A stretch of DNA of 64,000 nt from Thalassotalea psychrophila (GTDB taxonomy: Bacteria > Pseudomonadota > Gammaproteobacteria > Enterobacterales > Alteromonadaceae), in NCBI RefSeq assembly GCF_031583595.1, contig NZ_CP134145.1:2914001-2978000 (forward strand), given 5' to 3'. A program made the translations under genes and the position numbers. This document shows positions 16,651-25,541 of the stretch, piece after piece. The notes beneath the pieces were generated by a model. It worked only from the letters and a program-made list of their open reading frames with translations, ran no database searches and was not told the origin of the DNA. The first letter of the stretch is position 1. Each line of letters begins with the position of its first letter.

Positions 16651-16775
16651 CGAGGGTCAGAGTCAAGTTAGGTTTTTAGGTATATTAATAAGTTCCAATT
16701 GCATGGAATGGGGTTCGAGCAAATTTCACTTTAAAAAGTATAATTTGGTCTGACCCCGTATGGTTGCACCTACTA
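16651..16775. repeat. GGGGTCAG-family element between tatD and the HupE cassette
   Basis: A half element GGGTCAGAGTCAAGTTAGG at 16654-16672 is followed by a full element: GCATGGAATGGGGTTCGAGC, an AT-rich palindromic centre, TTTGGTCTGACCCCGTATG and the tail GTTGCACCTACTAT. The tail ends at the stop codon of the leftward anchor-protein gene (16777). It matches the copy at 15.09-15.18 kb in the same orientation. Confidence 0.75.
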
Positions 16776-16776
16776 T

Positions 16777-17304
16777 CTATTTTTTTATGCCAATTACGGT
16801 ATATTCGCCGTTAACCTTCAATTTAATGATAACGGCTTTATCAGTTTTATTTTTCCAGTACCAACCATGAACACCATTGAATGGTGCGGTAAAGCTGCCT
16901 TTCATTTCTGCTAACGTGGCAATTGCATAACTCTCAAAGTAACCAGTGGTATCACCTTCAGGTTCGCCGTGTAGGTCAAAATACAAAGCACTACCCTCTG
17001 TTAGCCATTCATACTCCATTTTTTCAAACTGCTGCATAGCAAACTTAAACTCAAGACCTCGTCTAGCAGGAACAGTAATTTCAAAACTATCTGAAGAGCT
17101 AAGTTTATCGGTGTTTTGGTATTGGTCTACATCAGTTGTAGTAGTAGTGTTCGCTAAGGCGGTAAGTCCCATTTTTTCACCAAGCCCAGTAGGATCAATG
17201 TTATATTCTGCTGGCAAAATAAAACTTACTAATGTTAAAACGGCAATAACTAAAGCAATGATTGTCGATTTAATAAGTGTTGCGGTTGATAATGTATGTT
17301 GCAT
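16777..17304 (-). CDS. single-pass membrane-anchored periplasmic protein, HupE partner
   Basis: A 175-residue protein with one N-terminal membrane helix (STIIALVIAVLTLVSFIL) and the rest probably in the periplasm: a short polar linker (TTTTTDVDQYQNTDKLSS) and a compact C-terminal domain (ITVPARRGLEFKFAMQQFEKMEYEW, ALYFDLHGEPEG, GVHGWYWKN). It resembles proteins annotated as transmembrane anchor proteins that are found next to HupE/UreJ-type genes. Function is unknown; the conserved histidines and tryptophans (LHGEP, HGWYW) could serve metal handling, but this is a guess. It follows the HupE gene by 14 bases. Confidence 0.75.
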   Translation of the reverse strand: MQHTLSTATLIKSTIIALVIAVLTLVSFILPAEYNIDPTGLGEKMGLTALANTTTTTDVDQYQNTDKLSSSDSFEITVPARRGLEFKFAMQQFEKMEYEWLTEGSALYFDLHGEPEGDTTGYFESYAIATLAEMKGSFTAPFNGVHGWYWKNKTDKAVIIKLKVNGEYTVIGIKK

Positions 17305-17318
17305 TGATACCTCTTAAG

Positions 17319-18017
17319 TTAATTAACAAAGTAACCGGTAAGTTGAAATCCTATAAGCATAAAACCAGCGCTTACTAACAGCGTATTAGTGGCAGTAGAA
17401 AATTGCTTAAAGGTGTGATGTTTTCGCCAATAACTAATGCCAAGCAAAATAAACGTTAATGCGGCGAACTGTCCTATTTCTACGCCTATGTTAAAGGCAA
17501 GCAAATTAGTAAACAGGCCATCTTCTGGCAACTGAAATTCTTGTAATTTAGTTGCTAAACCAAAACCATGAAACAACCCAAAAACCAACACTGCGACTTT
17601 CGCATTTGGACTATAACCTAAGGTTCGTTTGAACCCACCTAAATTATCAAAACCTTTGTATACAACTGATAAGCCAATAATAGCATCGATAAGATAAGCA
17701 TTAACTTGTATATCAATCATCACACCTAGCAGCAGGGTTAAACTATGTCCTAAAGTAAACATGCTCACATATAATAATATGTCTCTGCTTTTGTATAAAA
17801 AGAAGATCACACCAACTAAAAACAAAAGATGATCATATCCGGTGACCATATGTTTAGCGCCAATGTACATAAATGGGAAAAACTGCACGCCAGTATTGTT
17901 TTGTAAAAACACCCGGGTACTTTCATCTACGCCATGTGCCATTAAATCGAATGAGAGCAAGGCGAACAAAAATAGTCCTAAAACGAGCAAAGGTTTGCGG
18001 ATATGGTTTTTTATCAT
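17319..18017 (-). CDS. HupE/UreJ-2 family membrane protein
   Basis: A 232-residue inner-membrane protein: signal-like N-terminus ending near MAHGVDES, a periplasmic segment, then about six membrane helices. The HupE/UreJ signature histidines are present in GYDHLLFLVGVIFF, TLGHSLTLLLGV and FGLFHGFGLA. Relatives are linked to nickel or other metal transport next to hydrogenase or urease genes, but no hydrogenase or urease is nearby, so the metal is unknown. The ATG at 18017 follows GGAA at good spacing; a TTG four codons upstream is less likely. With the anchor protein it forms a two-gene cassette between pilZ and tatD, bounded by repeats on both sides. Confidence 0.83.
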   Translation of the reverse strand: MIKNHIRKPLLVLGLFLFALLSFDLMAHGVDESTRVFLQNNTGVQFFPFMYIGAKHMVTGYDHLLFLVGVIFFLYKSRDILLYVSMFTLGHSLTLLLGVMIDIQVNAYLIDAIIGLSVVYKGFDNLGGFKRTLGYSPNAKVAVLVFGLFHGFGLATKLQEFQLPEDGLFTNLLAFNIGVEIGQFAALTFILLGISYWRKHHTFKQFSTATNTLLVSAGFMLIGFQLTGYFVN

Positions 18018-18036
18018 GATTGGTTCCAATAAATAA

Positions 18037-18135
18037 CTAGGGGCAGAGTCAACAAATTAACCGACACACTAGTGTCGTCCCGAACTTGATTCGGGATCTT
18101 ACTCTGACCCTAGCTTTTTCGTTTGTCTGCAGCTG
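18037..18135. repeat. GGGGTCAG-family element carrying a nested repeat
   Basis: The outer arms are GGGGCAGAGTCAA at 18040-18052 and TTACTCTGACCC near 18099-18110, with the tail GTCTGCAGCTGTTA running up to the pilZ stop codon. In the loop, 18061-18098 holds a different repeat, CCGACACACTAGTGTCGTCC followed by CGAACTTGATTCGGGATC, which also occurs inverted at 21887-21938. One repeat family therefore appears to have inserted inside another. Confidence 0.7.
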
Positions 18136-18462
18136 TTACATCGTGTAGGTGGCTTCTTTAGAATTAAGCATACGTCCTAAATTAGACTCTATTTGGTTAC
18201 GCACGTTGTGTTCGTCACTTAAAAATGCCACTCCAACGCCAGGTTCAGTGCCATTTTGAGCACCGTGTGGAGTGATCCAGCAAACAGAAGTATCCAATTG
18301 TACGGATTCTAATTGGCCAGGCAGAGTGACTTCTAAATTAATTTTATCGCCTAGCTCAAACTGCTCAGCTGTTTTTATGAATAGTCCGCCTTGTTTTAAA
18401 AAAGGCATGTAGGCCATATACAATTCGCGTTCATTTTTAAATTCTAATGCAAAGTTATTCAT
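18136..18462 (-). CDS. pilZ: PilZ-domain protein
   Basis: A 108-residue protein with a single PilZ domain, the type IV pilus assembly form found between holB and tatD in many gammaproteobacteria. It has LYMAYMPFLKQGGLFIKT at the start and the beta-barrel LGDKINLEVTLPG; the RxxxR arginine pair needed to bind cyclic di-GMP is not evident, as in canonical PilZ of Pseudomonas and Xanthomonas, which act through PilB and FimX. The start is the ATG at 18462 after TTAAGGA; a frame five codons longer needs TTG. It follows holB by 33 bases. Confidence 0.9.
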   Translation of the reverse strand: MNNFALEFKNERELYMAYMPFLKQGGLFIKTAEQFELGDKINLEVTLPGQLESVQLDTSVCWITPHGAQNGTEPGVGVAFLSDEHNVRNQIESNLGRMLNSKEATYTM

Positions 18463-18495
18463 TTTAGTCCTTAACAATCCTTTCTTATTTTTATT

Positions 18496-19443
18496 CTAAC
18501 CTGCAGTTAGTACATGTTCAATATCCACTAATAACGCTTCAATAGTAAAGGTTTTATTCGCTTGCGTTAACAGTTTTATTTGTTTTGTCGCTTGGTTTGA
18601 TAAATTTATGCATTGCCAAAGTTGCTCGAGGGAATAACGATTTGCTAACTGGTTCATTTCATGACCAATTAATGCGTCTTGCCAACCTGATTGAATACGG
18701 ATTAATTGATTAAATGAATTAGTTAACCAACGCAGACCGTGAATACTAGATGCAAGTAAATTGACGAATTCATTACCATTATTAAAATGTTGCAGAAATA
18801 CAATTAACTGCTCGATAATCTCTGTTCGTTGCTCTTGGCATTTAACATCGGTTAGTTCTGCAAGTTCATTTAAATTACTAAAATCATTTATTAAGCTTTT
18901 ATCACTTACTAAACTAGCAAGTTCTTCGCCCGTTGGCGGGTTAATTTTTACTACGCTACAGCGGCTTAAAATTGTTGGCAATAACATATCTATATCGTTA
19001 CACACTAAAATTAAATAACTGTTTGATGTTGGCTCTTCTAATGTTTTTAATAACGCGTTTGCGGCTGATTCAGTCATATTTTCAGCAGATAATATTACTA
19101 CCACTTTATTTTTAGCAAGTTGGGCGGTTTTTTGTAAGAAAGCACCAGCACTTCTTACTAACTCTACGCCAATAGTTTTTTCACCATTATCAATTAGCAC
19201 TAGATCGGGATGTGATTGTGCTTTGATTAATGAGCAAGATTTACATTGTTTACAAGGCTCGTTTACAGTCTCAGCACGTTCACATAATAATAATCCAGAT
19301 AACCAAGCTCCCAGCTCTGCTTGCCCGGCTAAATGACTACCTAACATGAGCATGGCATGTGGCAGTAGGCCTTGTTCAATTTTGCTGGTGATTTCTAGTT
19401 TATTATTAACTAGCCAGCTTTTGTCTTGTAAGTTAGCTGCCAA
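18496..19443 (-). CDS. holB: DNA polymerase III subunit delta prime
   Basis: Clamp-loader subunit that opens and loads the beta sliding clamp with gamma/tau and delta. The 315-residue protein has the four-cysteine zinc module ([17 protein letters not shown]), an SRC motif (TILSRCSVV) that supplies the arginine finger, and the LLKTLEEP and LVCND stretches; the ATP-binding loop is degenerate, as usual for delta prime. The start is probably TTG at 19443, since no ATG lies before the first conserved helix. The gene overlaps the end of tmk by 11 bases, so the pair is translationally coupled. Confidence 0.94.
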   Translation of the reverse strand: MAANLQDKSWLVNNKLEITSKIEQGLLPHAMLMLGSHLAGQAELGAWLSGLLLCERAETVNEPCKQCKSCSLIKAQSHPDLVLIDNGEKTIGVELVRSAGAFLQKTAQLAKNKVVVILSAENMTESAANALLKTLEEPTSNSYLILVCNDIDMLLPTILSRCSVVKINPPTGEELASLVSDKSLINDFSNLNELAELTDVKCQEQRTEIIEQLIVFLQHFNNGNEFVNLLASSIHGLRWLTNSFNQLIRIQSGWQDALIGHEMNQLANRYSLEQLWQCINLSNQATKQIKLLTQANKTFTIEALLVDIEHVLTAG

Positions 19444-20065
19444 AATGTTTACTCAATAATTCAGTAATATCGCTATGTACTTTTTCCATAGTCTGGCTAG
19501 CATCGACAATAAAAATACTATCGTCAGATGTAGCTAACTGCAGGTACTTGTTGCGTACGCGATGGAAAAAATCTATTTTTTCTTGTTCGATTCGATCTAA
19601 CTCACCGCGAGCTTGAGCGCGAGATAGTCCTAGTTCAGGTTCAATATCTAAATAAAGAGTAAAGTCTGGTTTAAAACCATTTAATGTTATATTTGCTATG
19701 GTATCAATAACTGAATCACTAAATTCACGTCCACCACCTTGATACGCTCGAGATGATAAATCATGACGATCACCTACCACCCACTTTCCTTGATTGAGTG
19801 CTGGTAATATTTTATTGGCGACAAGTTGTGAACGACTGGCGTACATTAACAATAGTTCGCACTGAGGAGTAATTTGTTCTTCACTAGGTTCTTTAACTAA
19901 TGTTCTTAATTTTTCAGCCAATGGCGTACCACCAGGCTCACGAGTTTTCTCATAGCTAATTTGTTGAGCAGTTAAGAAATTTTCAATAACTTCTATGGCT
20001 GATGATTTACCTGCCCCCTCAATACCTTCGACAACAATAAACTTTCCCTGAGATTGACCTGACAT
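19433..20065 (-). CDS. tmk: thymidylate kinase
   Basis: Phosphorylates dTMP to dTDP in dTTP synthesis. The 210-residue protein has the P-loop GIEGAGKS at residues 14-21, the DR(Y/H) motif in [18 protein letters not shown], and the lid region [22 protein letters not shown] typical of the E. coli type. It sits between mltG (three bases after its stop) and holB (11-base overlap), the usual order. Confidence 0.97.
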   Translation of the reverse strand: MSGQSQGKFIVVEGIEGAGKSSAIEVIENFLTAQQISYEKTREPGGTPLAEKLRTLVKEPSEEQITPQCELLLMYASRSQLVANKILPALNQGKWVVGDRHDLSSRAYQGGGREFSDSVIDTIANITLNGFKPDFTLYLDIEPELGLSRAQARGELDRIEQEKIDFFHRVRNKYLQLATSDDSIFIVDASQTMEKVHSDITELLSKHFGS

Positions 20066-20068
20066 AAC

Positions 20069-21064
20069 TTACTTCTTCCCTCTGATGTATTTGTTAACCG
20101 CGTTATTATGCTCGGCTAAAGTGGTTGAAAAATGATGTTCTCCGTTGCCTTTACTTACAAAGTATAAGAATGGTGAGTTGGCCGGATGTAAACTTGCTTC
20201 AATGGCTGATTTACCAGGCATGGCAATGGGCGTAGGTGGCATACCGTTAATACGGTAAGTATTATACGCCGTTTTCTCTCTTAAGTTAGCATAAGTAATA
20301 TCACCAGTGTAGCGTTCGCCTAATCCATAAATAATGGTTGGGTCAGTTTGCAAGCGCATTCGTTTAGCTAAGCGAGTTATAAAAACTGCAGAAATTAATG
20401 GCTGCTCACTAATTTTAGCCGTTTCTTTCTCGACCATAGACGCCATAATTAATACTTCATAGGTGTTTTTATATGGTAAATTCTTTGCTCTGCCCTGCCA
20501 ACTTTCATCTAACTCTGCCGCCATACGTTGGTATGCCTGCTTCAAAATATCAATATCTTTTGTGCCAGAGATAAACTGATAAGTATCTGGAAAAAATAGT
20601 CCTTCAGGGTGCTTATGCTCACTCTCTAAAGTACTCAGAATTTGTTGGTAGCTTTTGTCTGCCAAGGTGGATTGAACGTGTTCTGTTTCTGCCAATTGGA
20701 TAAACCACTCTTTAAAGGTTGAACCCTCAACAAAGGTAATTTTAAATTGATGTTCTTCACCGGCAACAAGGATTGCAAATAATTGTTTTATCGTAAGCTG
20801 CTCTGGCAACTTATATGTTCCGGCTTTAATTTCAGTAATCTCTGGGTGTAACTTACTATACAGCTTTAACCAAAGAGATGTTTCAAGCCATTGTTGTTTA
20901 ATTAAATTGGCCACTACAGAATTAAACGAACTGCCTTTGGAAACGGTATAAAACTGCGACTCTTTAATAGGTAAGTCGTTATCAACATGACGCACAGTAA
21001 CTGTATATACAGTAATCACTGCTGCTAGGGTGATAAATAACAAGATAAAAGCAATGCGTTTCAT
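20069..21064 (-). CDS. mltG: endolytic murein transglycosylase MltG
   Basis: Inner-membrane enzyme that cleaves nascent peptidoglycan strands and is thought to end glycan polymerisation. The protein has one N-terminal membrane helix (IAFILLFITLAAVITVYTV), a LysM-like segment (FYTVSKGSSFNSVVANLI), and the YceG domain with the catalytic glutamate in ASMVEKETAK and the C-terminal YFVSKGNGEHHFSTTLAEHN. The start is the ATG at 21064, which shares one base with the pabC stop (TAATG); a GTG two codons upstream is too close to the AGGGA to be used. Confidence 0.95.
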   Translation of the reverse strand: MKRIAFILLFITLAAVITVYTVTVRHVDNDLPIKESQFYTVSKGSSFNSVVANLIKQQWLETSLWLKLYSKLHPEITEIKAGTYKLPEQLTIKQLFAILVAGEEHQFKITFVEGSTFKEWFIQLAETEHVQSTLADKSYQQILSTLESEHKHPEGLFFPDTYQFISGTKDIDILKQAYQRMAAELDESWQGRAKNLPYKNTYEVLIMASMVEKETAKISEQPLISAVFITRLAKRMRLQTDPTIIYGLGERYTGDITYANLREKTAYNTYRINGMPPTPIAMPGKSAIEASLHPANSPFLYFVSKGNGEHHFSTTLAEHNNAVNKYIRGKK

Positions 21065-21852
21065 TAACACTTCCCTAGTAAAGCTAAAACAGTTTCAATA
21101 TTAAACGATCTTTCCATAAATTTAACCACTGGAATAACACCTAATAATGAATTAGAGATAAAGATTGCGTCAGCACTGTGTAATACTTCTATACTTGCAT
21201 TGACGATTTGAACGTTCGCTGATGATTTAATAAGTTCTTCTCTGACAATGCCCGTTACACCCGACAATTTTAGACAAGGGGTAAATAATGTGCTGTTTTT
21301 AACCCAAAAGATGTTAGCGGTATTACACTCAACAATGTTGTTGTTAATATCACAAACGACAACCTCATCAACATCTAAGGTATCCAGTTCATTTCGTATC
21401 AACACTTGTTCCAAACGATTTAAATGTTTAATACCAGCAGTGCTTGGATTTAAACCGAGTTTAACTGTGCTTATGCCTAAATTCACCCCTTGTTTTTGCC
21501 ACAAAGGGTAATGACAGGGAAATTCGCTCACAGTGATGACAACTGTTGGAGTTAAACCGCCGCGTCTCGAATATCCCCGGCTACTTACACCTGCGGTGAT
21601 AATCACTTTAATTGCAGCTAGAGTTCGACCGTTTATAGCTTTAGAAATTTCACTTTCTAACGCTTGCCAGTCGGGTGTTGGCAATTGTAAAGTTGCACAA
21701 CCGTGTTTTAATCGATCAATGTGCGCCTTATAATGTTCGAGCTTACCTTCTACAACTTTACCTGTAGTAAATATTCCATCACCAAAAGCTAAGCCTCGAT
21801 CAGAAATATCGATGAGCTCGGTTTGTGTATAGTTAACTGAACTGTATAGCAT
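21064..21852 (-). CDS. pabC: aminodeoxychorismate lyase
   Basis: PLP enzyme that releases pyruvate from 4-amino-4-deoxychorismate to give 4-aminobenzoate for folate. The 262-residue class IV aminotransferase fold shows ISDRGLAFGDGIFTTGKV near the start, the PLP lysine in GIKHLNRLEQVLIRNELD, and the EVVVCDINNNIVECNTANIFWVK stretch. Its end overlaps the mltG start by one base. It is separated from fabF by about 190 bases that hold a terminator and a repeat, so it may have its own promoter. Confidence 0.93.
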   Translation of the reverse strand: MLYSSVNYTQTELIDISDRGLAFGDGIFTTGKVVEGKLEHYKAHIDRLKHGCATLQLPTPDWQALESEISKAINGRTLAAIKVIITAGVSSRGYSRRGGLTPTVVITVSEFPCHYPLWQKQGVNLGISTVKLGLNPSTAGIKHLNRLEQVLIRNELDTLDVDEVVVCDINNNIVECNTANIFWVKNSTLFTPCLKLSGVTGIVREELIKSSANVQIVNASIEVLHSADAIFISNSLLGVIPVVKFMERSFNIETVLALLGKC

Positions 21853-21886
21853 ATGGTTTTATTTATTATTTTAATTTGATGTAAAT

Positions 21887-21938
21887 GAGATCCTGAACAA
21901 GATTCTGAATCAAGTTCAGGACGACACTAGTGTGTCGG
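21887..21938. repeat. CCGACACACTAGTGTCG repeat, inverted copy
   Basis: In reverse this copy reads CCGACACACTAGTGTCGTCC then TGAACTTGATTCAG, the same as the element nested at 18061-18098 with two base changes in the arm, plus a second TTCAGGATCTC arm. It lies between pabC and fabF and contains the perfect palindrome GACACTAGTGTC. Two copies within 4 kb suggest a dispersed family. Confidence 0.65.
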
Positions 21939-21983
21939 TTAGGTTCTCGTGTCTAGTTTCTAGCTTATATCTTCTAAAACAAC

Positions 21984-22015
21984 AAAGCCTGAATATCATA
22001 TAGTATTCAGGCTTT
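21984..22015 (-). terminator. fabF terminator
   Basis: AAAGCCTGAATA pairs with TATTCAGGCTTT around a 7-base loop, 26 bases beyond the fabF stop codon, with T-rich sequence after the stem on the minus strand. Confidence 0.75.
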
Positions 22016-22041
22016 TAACTGTATTGGCAAGGCTTTGTTAT

Positions 22042-23277
22042 CTAAATCTTCTTAAATAATAACGAACCGTTAGTGCCACCGAAACCAAACGAATTACACA
22101 GTGCATAATCAAGTTTAGCTTGACGAGCTTCGCCTCTGATATAATCTAAATCACAACCTTCATCAGGATTGTCTAGATTAATTGTTGGTGGTACTTCTTG
22201 GTTTTGTAATGCGAGGATAGTAAAAATAGCCTCAGCAGAGCCAGCGGCACCTAACATATGACCGGTCATTGATTTAGTTGAGCCCATCATTAATTTATAT
22301 GCATGATCACCAAATACTGATTTGGCACCATTAGTTTCAGCAATATCACCTGCAGGGGTTGATGTACCGTGTGCGTTTATATAGCCAATTTGGTTAGCAT
22401 TTATGCCAGCATCACGGATTGCATTAGACATAGCAGCTGCACCGCCTTCACCATTAGTTGGTGGTGAGGTGATATGGTGTGCATCACCACTCATACCAAA
22501 ACCGCAAAGTTCTGCATAAATTTTTGCACCTCGGGCTTTAGCATGTTCATACTCTTCAAGTACAACAACACCAGCACCATCACTCAATACAAAACCGTCT
22601 CGGTCTTTATCCCAAGGACGTGAAGCTTGTTCTGGTGCATCGTTACGAGTAGAAAGAGCACGTGCTGACATAAAGCCGCCCATGCCTAATACAGTAGAGG
22701 CTTTTTCGGCGCCACCTGCAACCATAGCATCGGCATCACCGTAAGCAATCATACGCGCAGCATGGCCAATATTATGAACACCAGTAGTACATGCAGTTAC
22801 AATGGCAATATTCGGCCCTTTTAAGCCATGCATAATTGATAAGTGACCTGAGATCATATTCAAAATAGTCGATGGACAGAAGAAAGGTGATAATTTCCTA
22901 ACATTTTGACTAATGGTTTTTGCATGACCTTCTTCAATTAAGCCTAATCCGCCAATACCTGAACCAATAGCAACGCCAATACGACCGGCATTTTGCTCAG
23001 TAACTTCTAGACCTGAATCTTCAATAGCTTGATGGCCAGCAGCTACACCGTATTGAATGAATAAATCCATTTTACGGGTTTCTTTTTTGGCGATACCAAA
23101 TTCTTCGGGGTTAAAGTCTTTTATCAGACCGGCAAACTTAGTAGTGAAGTGTGTAAGATCAAGGTGATCAATTAGGCCAATACCACTTTTACCAGCGAGT
23201 AGTGAGTCCCAAGTTGAAAGTGAATTATTTCCTAGCGGGCTTAGCATCCCTAAACCAGTGACTACGACTCGTCGCAT
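22042..23277 (-). CDS. fabF: beta-ketoacyl-ACP synthase II
   Basis: Elongating condensing enzyme of type II fatty acid synthesis; it adds malonyl-ACP to acyl-ACP and in E. coli sets membrane fluidity by making cis-vaccenate at low temperature. The protein has the catalytic cysteine in [15 protein letters not shown], the histidines in [11 protein letters not shown] and [18 protein letters not shown], and the C-terminal [10 protein letters not shown]. The start is the ATG at 23277 ([10 protein letters not shown]), matching family N-termini; a TTG three codons upstream is possible. It is 142 bases from acpP, with a terminator hairpin between. Confidence 0.95.
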   Translation of the reverse strand: MRRVVVTGLGMLSPLGNNSLSTWDSLLAGKSGIGLIDHLDLTHFTTKFAGLIKDFNPEEFGIAKKETRKMDLFIQYGVAAGHQAIEDSGLEVTEQNAGRIGVAIGSGIGGLGLIEEGHAKTISQNVRKLSPFFCPSTILNMISGHLSIMHGLKGPNIAIVTACTTGVHNIGHAARMIAYGDADAMVAGGAEKASTVLGMGGFMSARALSTRNDAPEQASRPWDKDRDGFVLSDGAGVVVLEEYEHAKARGAKIYAELCGFGMSGDAHHITSPPTNGEGGAAAMSNAIRDAGINANQIGYINAHGTSTPAGDIAETNGAKSVFGDHAYKLMMGSTKSMTGHMLGAAGSAEAIFTILALQNQEVPPTINLDNPDEGCDLDYIRGEARQAKLDYALCNSFGFGGTNGSLLFKKI

Positions 23278-23378
23278 AACAATCAATGTCTCCGCAAATT
23301 ATACAAATGTCATTAGATACTAAAACGATGAATACTTAATGACATTGGAATAAATGATTTTTCAAAAAACAAATACAA

Positions 23379-23403
23379 AAAAGGCGGTAATAAAACCGCC
23401 TTC
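23379..23403 (-). terminator. terminator between acpP and fabF
   Basis: AAGGCGGT pairs with ACCGCCTT around an AATAAA loop, followed on the minus strand by a T-run. It lies directly after the acpP stop and should end most acpP transcripts, allowing acpP to be made in excess of fabF. Confidence 0.75.
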
Positions 23404-23419
23404 TTAAGTAAACTAATGA

Positions 23420-23653
23420 TTAACCGTGAGCAGTCACGTAATCGATAGCTGTTTGAACTGTAGTAATCTTTTCAGCTTCTTCGTCTGGAATTTCAATATC
23501 AAATTCTTCTTCAAGAGCCATTACTAATTCTACTGTGTCTAGAGAATCTGCACCTAAGTCATCAACAAAAGATGCTTCGTTTTTTGCTTCTTCTTCTTTA
23601 ACACCTAATTGTTCAACAATGATTTTTCTTACGCGTTCTTCGATAGTACTCAT
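23420..23653 (-). CDS. acpP: acyl carrier protein
   Basis: Carrier of growing acyl chains on a phosphopantetheine arm. The 77-residue acidic protein is typical from end to end, with the attachment serine Ser37 in GADSLDTVE and helix [16 protein letters not shown]. It lies between fabG and fabF, as almost always in gammaproteobacteria, with hairpins on both sides that could make its transcript level independent of its neighbours. Confidence 0.98.
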   Translation of the reverse strand: MSTIEERVRKIIVEQLGVKEEEAKNEASFVDDLGADSLDTVELVMALEEEFDIEIPDEEAEKITTVQTAIDYVTAHG

Positions 23654-23816
23654 TATATTTCCTTTACTATATTTAGCAATTCTTACAAAATTGCGTGTAG
23701 TTTATTCGCCATCAAGTCACCATGCAAGCATAAAATTATATTTTTACTCTGGTCAAACCTGTTAACTAATTATTTATTTATGGTTCATAAATAGCTATTT
23801 TGCAAGAAAACAGCCA

Positions 23817-23842
23817 GATTAAGGGCTTTAGAGCCTTAATCT
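23817..23842. terminator. hairpin between fabG and acpP
   Basis: GATTAAGG pairs with CCTTAATC around a 9-base loop just beyond the fabG stop codon. The T-run follows the stem on the plus strand rather than on the minus strand that carries fabG, so as a terminator for fabG it would be weak; it may instead stabilise or define the fabG 3' end. Confidence 0.45.
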
Positions 23843-23845
23843 TTT

Positions 23846-24589
23846 TTAAACCATGTACATACCGCCATTAACGTGAATAGTTTCACCGTTAATATATGCT
23901 GCCGCATCTGAGGCTAAAAATGCAACAGTTGCAGCAATCTCTTCTGGTTGACCTAAACGATTTGCAGGAACTTGTGATGAAATTGCTTCACGTTGTTCAT
24001 CATTTAAAGCTTTAGTCATATCAGTATCAATAAAACCAGGTGCAATTGCATTTACTGTAATACCACGAGAGGCAACTTCTTTAGCTAATGATTTAGTAAA
24101 ACCTAACAAGCCTGCTTTAGACGTTGCGTAGTTTACTTGACCGGCATTACCCATTGAGCCAACAACTGAACCAATATTAATTATACGGCCACTACGTTGC
24201 TTCATCATTGGACGCATTACAGCTTTACTAATTTTGAATAATGAATTTAAGTTAGTAGTAATGATATCATCCCACTCACTGTCTTTCATTCGCATCATTA
24301 AATTGTCACGTGTAATACCTGCGTTATTTACTAAGATATCAATTTGACCGAAATCGGCTTTGATTGCAGCAAATAATGCAGCGATTGAGTCTGTATCCGT
24401 TACGTTTAATTCGTAACCTTTACCGTTAGCACCCAAATATGCACTAATGTTGTCAGCACCACCTTGAGAGGTTGCTGTACCGATTACTTTTGCGCCTTGA
24501 GCAACTAATTGCTCTGCGATCGCTTTACCAATACCTCGGCTTGCACCTGTAATTAGTGCAGTTTTACCTTCTAATGAAAATAAAGACAT
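23846..24589 (-). CDS. fabG: 3-oxoacyl-ACP reductase
   Basis: NADPH-dependent reductase of the first reduction step of fatty acid elongation. The 247-residue short-chain dehydrogenase has the cofactor motif TGASRGIG, NNAG in LVNNAGITRDN, and the catalytic serine with the YxxxK pair in GSVVGSMG and YATSKAGLLG. The C-terminal NGETIHVNGGMYMV is typical of FabG. It starts seven bases after fabD. Confidence 0.97.
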   Translation of the reverse strand: MSLFSLEGKTALITGASRGIGKAIAEQLVAQGAKVIGTATSQGGADNISAYLGANGKGYELNVTDTDSIAALFAAIKADFGQIDILVNNAGITRDNLMMRMKDSEWDDIITTNLNSLFKISKAVMRPMMKQRSGRIINIGSVVGSMGNAGQVNYATSKAGLLGFTKSLAKEVASRGITVNAIAPGFIDTDMTKALNDEQREAISSQVPANRLGQPEEIAATVAFLASDAAAYINGETIHVNGGMYMV

Positions 24590-24596
24590 GTTTATT

Positions 24597-25526
24597 CTAA
24601 CCTTCTAAAGCTGAATTTAGTGTATCTGTAGTATTTACTGAAACACAATTAAGTTGTTTGTTGATACGTTTTACAAGGCCTGCTAATACTTTACCAGGAC
24701 CGGCTTCAATAAGTTGTTCTGCGCCCATACCTGCCATTTTTTCAACAGATTCAGTCCAACGAACTGGGCTGTATAATTGACGGATTAATGCGTCTTTAAT
24801 TACAGCGCCGTCAGTAACTATAGCAACATCTACGTTATTAATTACCGGGATCTGCGGACTGTTAAATTCAATATGAGCTAAGTCAGCTGCCAGCTTATCA
24901 GCTGCAGGTTGCATTAATGCACAATGTGATGGCACGCTTACAGGAAGAGGTAAAGCACGTTTAGCGCCCGCTTCTTTACAAAGTGCACCAGCACGTTCTA
25001 CTGCAGCTTTGTTACCTGCAATAACCACTTGACCAGGAGAGTTAAAGTTAACTGCCGATACGACCTCATCGCCAGCAGCTTGTGCACAGGCGGCAAGAAT
25101 AGCATCATCAGCTAAACCAATAATCGCATACATTGCACCTACACCAGCAGGTACAGCTTGTTGCATGTATTGACCACGCTTTTCAACGAGTTTAACTGCG
25201 TTTTCAAGGCTAATAACATCAGCACATACAAGCGCAGAGTATTCACCTAATGAGTGACCAGCTAACACAGATGGCGTTTCACCACCTTTAGCTAACCAAG
25301 CGCGAAAGATTGCAACACTAGCGGTTAACAATGCCGGTTGTGTGTAATCAGTTTGATTGAGTTTACCTTCACTATCGTTTTGAATTAGGTCCCATAAATC
25401 GTAACCTAATGCATTAGATGCGGCAGTAAACGTAGCTTTAACAACTTCGTTATCACCAAGATCAGCCAACATGCCTACGGCTTGAGAGCCTTGTCCTGGA
25501 AATACAAAGGCTAAATTATTATTCAT
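24597..25526 (-). CDS. fabD: malonyl-CoA-ACP transacylase
   Basis: Transfers malonyl from CoA to the acyl carrier protein. The 309-residue protein has FPGQGSQAVGM at the start, the catalytic serine in AGHSLGEYSALV, and the partner histidine in SVPSHCALMQPAA. It lies between fabH (15 bases) and fabG (seven bases) and is clearly in one operon with them. Confidence 0.97.
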   Translation of the reverse strand: MNNNLAFVFPGQGSQAVGMLADLGDNEVVKATFTAASNALGYDLWDLIQNDSEGKLNQTDYTQPALLTASVAIFRAWLAKGGETPSVLAGHSLGEYSALVCADVISLENAVKLVEKRGQYMQQAVPAGVGAMYAIIGLADDAILAACAQAAGDEVVSAVNFNSPGQVVIAGNKAAVERAGALCKEAGAKRALPLPVSVPSHCALMQPAADKLAADLAHIEFNSPQIPVINNVDVAIVTDGAVIKDALIRQLYSPVRWTESVEKMAGMGAEQLIEAGPGKVLAGLVKRINKQLNCVSVNTTDTLNSALEG

Positions 25527-25541
25527 TTTTTATTTACCTTT

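Noticed and set aside
16777..18017. Hydrogenase or urease accessory operon
   Set aside because: Only the HupE/UreJ-type protein and its partner are present; no structural or maturation genes lie in the window.
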